DNA from: Burkholderiales bacterium
GTDB taxonomy: Bacteria > Pseudomonadota > Gammaproteobacteria > Burkholderiales > Burkholderiaceae_C
Assembly: GCA_016213265.1 (NCBI GenBank)
Contig: JACRBA010000151.1
Location: forward strand, 1-48,388
Direction: 5' to 3'
DNA length: 48,388 bases
In this document: piece by piece, positions 43,795 through 48,388 of the stretch
How positions within the stretch are numbered: position 1 is the stretch's first letter
How the letters are laid out: each line of letters begins with the position of its first letter
Position numbers and translations under genes: made by a program
Notes under the pieces: generated by a model
What the model was told of the DNA's origin: nothing
Databases searched by the model: none
What the model saw: the letters and a program-made list of their open reading frames with translations, nothing else

Positions 43795-45312
43795 TCAGCC
43801 GGCGAGCGCGCGCACCACGACGTCGCGGCACAGCGCCATCAGGCCATCGGGCAGCAGGCCCAGCACGAGCGCGGCCGCGCCGTTGCAGGCCAGCAGCGCG
43901 CCCACGCCGCCCCGGGCCTCGACCGCCGGGGTGCCAGCCGGCGCCTCGTCGAAGTACATCACCTTGACGATGCGAAGGTAGTAGTACGCGGCGATGAGCG
44001 ACAGCAGCACGGCCACGATGGCCAGCACGATGTAGCCGGTGACGTTGGTCGTCACCAGGGCTTGCAGCACGGCGAACTTGGCGTAGAAGCCCACCATGGG
44101 CGGCACGCCAGCGAGCGAGAACATGAAGATGGTCATCACACCGGCCAGCCAGGGGCTGCGCTTGCCCAGGCCGGCGAGGTCGGCCACCTCTTCGCTCTCG
44201 AAACCCGCGCGGCTGAGGTACATCACCAGGCCGAAGGTGCCCAGCGTGGTCAGCACATAGGTGACCATGTAGAACATCGCCGAGCTGTAGCCGTTGGCCG
44301 CCGACAGCGTGTTCGAGCCGATCACCGTGGGCGTGAGGCCCAGCAGCATGAAGCCGAGCTGGCCAATGGCCGAATAGGCCAGCAGGCGCTTGAGGTTGTT
44401 CTGCACGATGGCGGCCAGGTTGCCCACCACCAGCGACAGCACGGCCAGCACGATCAGCATCTCCTGCCAGTCGCCCGCCAGCGCCGTGAGACCTTCCACC
44501 AGCACGCGGATCGTCACAGCGAACGCGGCCAGCTTCGGCGCGCCCGCGATCATCAGCGTGACGGCGGTGGGGGCACCCTGGTAGACGTCGGGCACCCACA
44601 TGTGGAACGGCACCACGCCAAGCTTGAAGCCCAGGCCGGCCACCAGGAACACCACGCCGAAGGTCAGCACGGTCGTGTTCATCTGGCCCGACTGCAGGCC
44701 CGCCTGGATGGCGTTGAAGACTTCAGGCAGATCCAGCGAACCGGTGGCGCCGTAGAGCATGGACATGCCGTACAGCAGGAAGCCGCTGGCGAGTGCGCCC
44801 AGCACGAAGTACTTCATCGCCGCCTCGGTGGACACTGCGTGGTCGCGACGCAGCGCCACCAGCGCGTACAGCGACAGGCTCATCAGCTCCAGGCCCACGT
44901 AGATGACCAGGAAGTTGTTGGCCGAGATCATCACGCTGATGCCCAGCAACGAGAACAGCGCGAGCGTGAAGAACTCGCCCTTGAGCAGATCGCGGCTGGC
45001 GACGTAAGGGCCCGCGTAGGCGATGGTCAGCATCACCGCCAGCACGGCAGACAACGCCAGCAGGTGGCCCATGGGGTCGGAGACGACCAGCCCCTGCATG
45101 CCGTACACGGAGGAGGCGGCGGCCTCGGCGCCAAGGCCGGCACGCAGCGCCATGGCATGCATGAGGGCCACGACGGCCAGCGAGGCCTGGGTGAGCCAGA
45201 AGGTCAGCCGCCGCTTCGGGTCGGTCACCGTGAGGTCCACCAGCGCGATCACGCAGGTGGCCACCAGCAGCACGATTTCAGGATAGGAGACGAGCCAGTT
45301 CATTTGGGTCAT
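43795..45312 (-). CDS. nuoN: NADH-quinone oxidoreductase subunit N
   Basis: This 505-residue antiporter-like membrane subunit of complex I takes part in proton pumping. About fourteen membrane segments are predicted. The key glutamate lies in VGLELMSLSLYALVA, and the key lysine in GLGFKLGVVPFHMWVPDVYQ, which continues into GAPTAVT. The C-terminal half has GGVPPMVGFYAKF-type sequence (AGVPPMVGFYAKFAVLQAL). A GTG at 45321 is also in frame, but GGAG eight bases before the ATG at 45312 favours the latter. The start lies 21 bases after nuoM. Confidence 0.97.
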   Translation of the reverse strand: MTQMNWLVSYPEIVLLVATCVIALVDLTVTDPKRRLTFWLTQASLAVVALMHAMALRAGLGAEAAASSVYGMQGLVVSDPMGHLLALSAVLAVMLTIAYAGPYVASRDLLKGEFFTLALFSLLGISVMISANNFLVIYVGLELMSLSLYALVALRRDHAVSTEAAMKYFVLGALASGFLLYGMSMLYGATGSLDLPEVFNAIQAGLQSGQMNTTVLTFGVVFLVAGLGFKLGVVPFHMWVPDVYQGAPTAVTLMIAGAPKLAAFAVTIRVLVEGLTALAGDWQEMLIVLAVLSLVVGNLAAIVQNNLKRLLAYSAIGQLGFMLLGLTPTVIGSNTLSAANGYSSAMFYMVTYVLTTLGTFGLVMYLSRAGFESEEVADLAGLGKRSPWLAGVMTIFMFSLAGVPPMVGFYAKFAVLQALVTTNVTGYIVLAIVAVLLSLIAAYYYLRIVKVMYFDEAPAGTPAVEARGGVGALLACNGAAALVLGLLPDGLMALCRDVVVRALAG

Positions 45313-45333
45313 GGTGGGCACTCCGCGCTGGCC

Positions 45334-46818
45334 TCAGGGCAGCTGAGGCAGCTTCGGGCGAGCCACGTGCTGCAGCAGCTCGGTCACGGACACGTGCATC
45401 ACGTCGGTGAAGGGCTTGGGGTACAGGCCCATGGCGAGCACGGCGACGGCCAGGATGGCGAGCATCGTGAACTCGCGGGCATTGATGTCCTGCAGCGCCT
45501 TGACGTCGTCGTTGGCGACCTCGCCGAAGTAGACGCGCTTGTACATCCACAGCGTGTAGGCCGCGCCGAAGATCAGTGCCGTGGCAGCCAGGGCGCCCAG
45601 CCAGAAGTTCACCTGCACCGTGCCCAGGATCACCATCCATTCGCCGATGAAGCCCGCCGTGCCCGGCAGGCCGCAGTTGGCCATGGCGAACAGCAGTGCG
45701 AAGGCGGCGAACTTGGGCATCGTGTTCACCACGCCGCCGTAGGCCGCGATCTCCCGCGAGTGGACCCGGTCATACAGGACACCGATGCACAGGAACATGG
45801 CCCCCGAGACAAAGCCGTGCGAGATCATCTGCACCAGGCCACCGGACACCCCCAGCTCGTTGAAGATGAAGAAGCCCAGGGTCACGAAGCCCATGTGGGC
45901 GATCGACGAATACGCCACGAGCTTCTTCATGTCCTGCTGCACGAGAGCCACCAGGCCGATGTAGATGACCGCCACCAGGCTTAGCGCGATGATGAACCAG
46001 GCGTACTCGCGGCTGGCGTCCGGCGCGATCGGCATGGAGAAGCGCAGGAAGCCGTAAGCCCCCAGCTTCAGCATGATGGCCGCCAGCACGACGGAACCGC
46101 CGGTGGGCGCCTCGACGTGGGCATCCGGCAGCCAGGTGTGCACCGGCCACATCGGCACCTTCACCGAGAAAGCCGCAAAGAAGGCGAAGAACAGCAGTGT
46201 CTGCGCCCCCAGCGGCAAGGGCAGCTTGTGCCAGGCGAGGATGTCGAAGCTGCCACCCGACTTGTAGTACAGGTAGACCAGCGCGATGAGCATCAGCAGC
46301 GAGCCCAGCAGCGTGTAGAGGAAGAACTTGAACGCCGCATACACGCGGCGCGGGCCGCCCCACACGCCGATGATGATGTACATCGGGATGAGCGTGGCCT
46401 CGAAGAAGACGTAGAACAGCAGGCCATCGACCGCCGAGAACACGCCCACCATCAGACCCGACAGGATCATGAAGGCGCCCAGGTACTGGTGCGCCCGGTC
46501 CGTGATGACTTCCCAGGCCGCGATCACCACGATGACCGTGATGAACGCCGTCAGCAGCACGAACCACACCGAGATGCCATCCACCCCGAGGTGGTAGCGC
46601 ACGTTGAAACGCTCGATCCAGGCCAGGTTCTCCTGGAACTGCATCGCGGCCGTGCCCGGGTCGAAACCGGTGATCAACGGCAGGGTGACCAGGAAGCTCA
46701 GCACCGAGCCGACCAGCGCGATCCAGCGCGCGGCGCCGGGTTGGCTGTCACGGCCCAGCGCCAGCAGGACGGCGCCGAAGGCGATCGGCAGCCAGATGGC
46801 AACGCTCAAAAGACCCAT
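45334..46818 (-). CDS. nuoM: NADH-quinone oxidoreductase subunit M
   Basis: This 494-residue antiporter-like subunit of complex I has about fourteen membrane segments. The conserved glutamate of segment 5 is at about residue 140 in FYVFFEATLIPMYIIIGVWG, and the segment 7 lysine at about 220 in FSVKVPMWPVHTWLPDAHVE. AYSSIAHMGFVTLGFFIFN and GLPGTAGFIGEWM are further family blocks. It lies 22 bases after nuoL and before nuoN, the standard order. Confidence 0.98.
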   Translation of the reverse strand: MGLLSVAIWLPIAFGAVLLALGRDSQPGAARWIALVGSVLSFLVTLPLITGFDPGTAAMQFQENLAWIERFNVRYHLGVDGISVWFVLLTAFITVIVVIAAWEVITDRAHQYLGAFMILSGLMVGVFSAVDGLLFYVFFEATLIPMYIIIGVWGGPRRVYAAFKFFLYTLLGSLLMLIALVYLYYKSGGSFDILAWHKLPLPLGAQTLLFFAFFAAFSVKVPMWPVHTWLPDAHVEAPTGGSVVLAAIMLKLGAYGFLRFSMPIAPDASREYAWFIIALSLVAVIYIGLVALVQQDMKKLVAYSSIAHMGFVTLGFFIFNELGVSGGLVQMISHGFVSGAMFLCIGVLYDRVHSREIAAYGGVVNTMPKFAAFALLFAMANCGLPGTAGFIGEWMVILGTVQVNFWLGALAATALIFGAAYTLWMYKRVYFGEVANDDVKALQDINAREFTMLAILAVAVLAMGLYPKPFTDVMHVSVTELLQHVARPKLPQLP

Positions 46819-46840
46819 TCTTGTTCTCCGCCCTCGTCGA

Positions 46841-48388
46841 TCAGCGAGCCACCAGGCTCGTCAGGAAGGGCCACAGTTGCCACGTCATGAGGCCAAAGAT
46901 GCCGAGCGCCATCACCAGGGCGTACCAGGACAGGTAGCCCGTCTGGATGACGCGCACCACGCCGGCGACACCGCCGACGGTACGGGCCGACCCGTTGACC
47001 ACACCGTCGATCACCGCCATGTCGCCGCCCTTCCACAGGCCGCGACCCAGCCCGCGGGCCGCCGCGGCGAGGATGTTCTCGTTGATCCAGTCCATGTAGT
47101 ACTTGTTTTCCAGCACCTTGACCACGGGGGCCAGGGCGCGGCCGATCGCCGCCGGGATCTCCGGCTTGACCAGGTAGAACACATAGGCCGTGACCACGCC
47201 CGCAAGCGCCAGCCAGAACGGCAGGGTCATGAACCCGTGCAGCGCCATCGCCGTGGCCCCGTGCCAGTGCTCGGCCAGCTCCGCCATCGCCGGGTGGGCC
47301 GGCAGGATGGTGATGGCGTCCTTGAAGAAGTCGCCGAAGAGCATCGGGCCGATCGCGAGGAAGCCGATGACGACCGACGGAATGGCCAGCAGCAACAGCG
47401 GCGCCGTCACCACCCAGGGCGACTCGTGCGGGTCATGGTGCTCGCCATGGTCGTCGTGGTGGTCATGCTCGCCCGGGAACGGTTTGTGGTGGAAGCGCTC
47501 CTTGCCATGGAAGACCAGGAAGTACATCCGGAAGGAGTAGAACGCCGTCACGAACACACCGGCCACCACCGCGAAGTACGCGAAACCGGCGCCGGGCAGG
47601 TGGCTCGCATGCACCGCCTCGATGATGGAATCCTTCGAGTAGAAGCCCGAGAAGAACGGCGTGCCGATCAGCGCCAGCGAGCCCAGCAACGAGGTGATCC
47701 AGGTCAGCGGCATGTACTTGCGCAGCCCGCCCATGTTCCGGATGTCCTGGTCGTGGTGCATGCCGATGATCACCGAGCCGGCTGCGAGGAACAGCAGCGC
47801 CTTGAAGAACGCGTGGGTCATCAGGTGGAAGACCGCCACCGAGTAGGCCGACGCGCCCAGGGCCACCGTCATGTAACCCAGCTGCGACAGCGTGGAATAC
47901 GCCACCACGCGCTTGATGTCGTTCTGGATGATGCCCAGGAAGCCCATGAACAGCGCGGTGATGGCGCCGATCACCAGCACGAAGCTGAGCGCGGTGTCCG
48001 ACAGCTCGAACAGCGGAGACATGCGCGTGACCATGAAGATGCCAGCTGTCACCATGGTGGCGGCGTGGATCAGCGCGGAGATGGGCGTCGGGCCTTCCAT
48101 TGAATCGGGCAGCCACACATGCAGCGGGAACTGCGCGCTCTTGCCCATGGCGCCGATGAACAGGCAGATGCATGCCACCGTCAGCAGCATCCATTCCCCG
48201 CCGAACAGCGGCAGCGGGAACTTCGTGGTGGCCAGGTCGCCGGCCTTGGCGAAGACCTCGCTGTAGTTGAGCGAGCCGGTGTACGCCAGCACCAGACCAA
48301 TGCCGAGGATGAAGCCGAAGTCACCGACCCGGTTGACCAGGAAGGCCTTCATGTTGGCGAAGATGGCCGTGGGCTTCTTGAACCAGAA
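46841..48388 (-). CDS. nuoL: NADH-quinone oxidoreductase subunit L, N-terminus missing at window edge
   Basis: The frame is open to base 48388, giving 515 residues; compared with family members, about 150 N-terminal residues lie outside. The visible part begins FWFKKPTAIFANMKAFLVNR, just after the segment 5 glutamate. The segment 7 lysine is in LFIGAMGKSAQFPLHVWLPD, followed by SMEGPTPISALIHAATMVTA. A His/Asp-rich loop (GEHDHHDDHGEHHDPHES, about 47413-47466) follows FHHKPFP. The C-terminal lateral helix and last membrane segment (SWYALVMALGIFGLMTWQLW) are present. It heads the visible nuoLMN string. Confidence 0.97.
   Translation of the reverse strand, partial: FWFKKPTAIFANMKAFLVNRVGDFGFILGIGLVLAYTGSLNYSEVFAKAGDLATTKFPLPLFGGEWMLLTVACICLFIGAMGKSAQFPLHVWLPDSMEGPTPISALIHAATMVTAGIFMVTRMSPLFELSDTALSFVLVIGAITALFMGFLGIIQNDIKRVVAYSTLSQLGYMTVALGASAYSVAVFHLMTHAFFKALLFLAAGSVIIGMHHDQDIRNMGGLRKYMPLTWITSLLGSLALIGTPFFSGFYSKDSIIEAVHASHLPGAGFAYFAVVAGVFVTAFYSFRMYFLVFHGKERFHHKPFPGEHDHHDDHGEHHDPHESPWVVTAPLLLLAIPSVVIGFLAIGPMLFGDFFKDAITILPAHPAMAELAEHWHGATAMALHGFMTLPFWLALAGVVTAYVFYLVKPEIPAAIGRALAPVVKVLENKYYMDWINENILAAAARGLGRGLWKGGDMAVIDGVVNGSARTVGGVAGVVRVIQTGYLSWYALVMALGIFGLMTWQLWPFLTSLVAR

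Overview
The window is a piece of a GC-rich bacterial chromosome with dense coding and short gaps. Gene content and order point to a betaproteobacterium of the order Burkholderiales. The strongest hints are the nuoL-nuoM-nuoN-DUF2818-Nudix-DUF1178 string, a MetY-type sulfhydrylase, and a Gts-type sugar transporter next to a TctDE-like two-component system. The genus cannot be fixed from the sequence alone. I see no phage, IS element, CRISPR array, tRNA or rRNA.

Layout. (1) 1-2159: the 3' end of gcvP, then sdaA. (2) 2160-4501 (minus): a soluble PAS-PAS histidine kinase and a response regulator made of two receiver domains. (3) 4682-13818 (plus): a sugar-uptake block. It holds an OmpR-type regulator, its membrane kinase, a LamB-type porin, a GtsABCD-type ABC transporter and an AGE-family sugar isomerase. 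(4) 13868-17721: a secreted protein and a penicillin-acylase-family hydrolase diverge from one operator-like region; a small secreted protein of unknown function follows. (5) 18098-20440: a chemoreceptor with an extra Cache-like domain at its C-terminus. (6) 20454-29693: two complete adaptor + RND pump modules, back to back, with no outer-membrane channel gene. (7) 29725-36360: aroC, a PAS-PAS-GGDEF-EAL protein, a CBS-pair protein, metY, an alpha/beta hydrolase and an Mpo1-like protein. (8) 36371-39238: the kbl-tdh threonine-degradation operon, diverging from an XRE-cupin regulator. (9) 39239-42305: a YihY/BrkB membrane protein, DUF2069, and a D-2-hydroxyacid (FAD) dehydrogenase. (10) 42356-48388 (minus): DUF1178, Nudix hydrolase, DUF2818, nuoN, nuoM and the 3' part of nuoL.

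How the genes work together. The sugar block reads as one pathway: sensing, outer-membrane passage, periplasmic binding, import, isomerisation. Glycine, serine and threonine metabolism appears twice (gcvP-sdaA and kbl-tdh). Several convergent gene pairs end either on a shared TGATCA element, where the two stop codons abut, or on a compact hairpin that includes one or both stop codons. This is the most striking non-coding pattern in the window. No obviously new multi-gene system is visible. The best leads are the C-terminal Cache chemoreceptor, the acylase/secreted-protein divergon, the phased repeats before the porin and the kbl/regulator operator.
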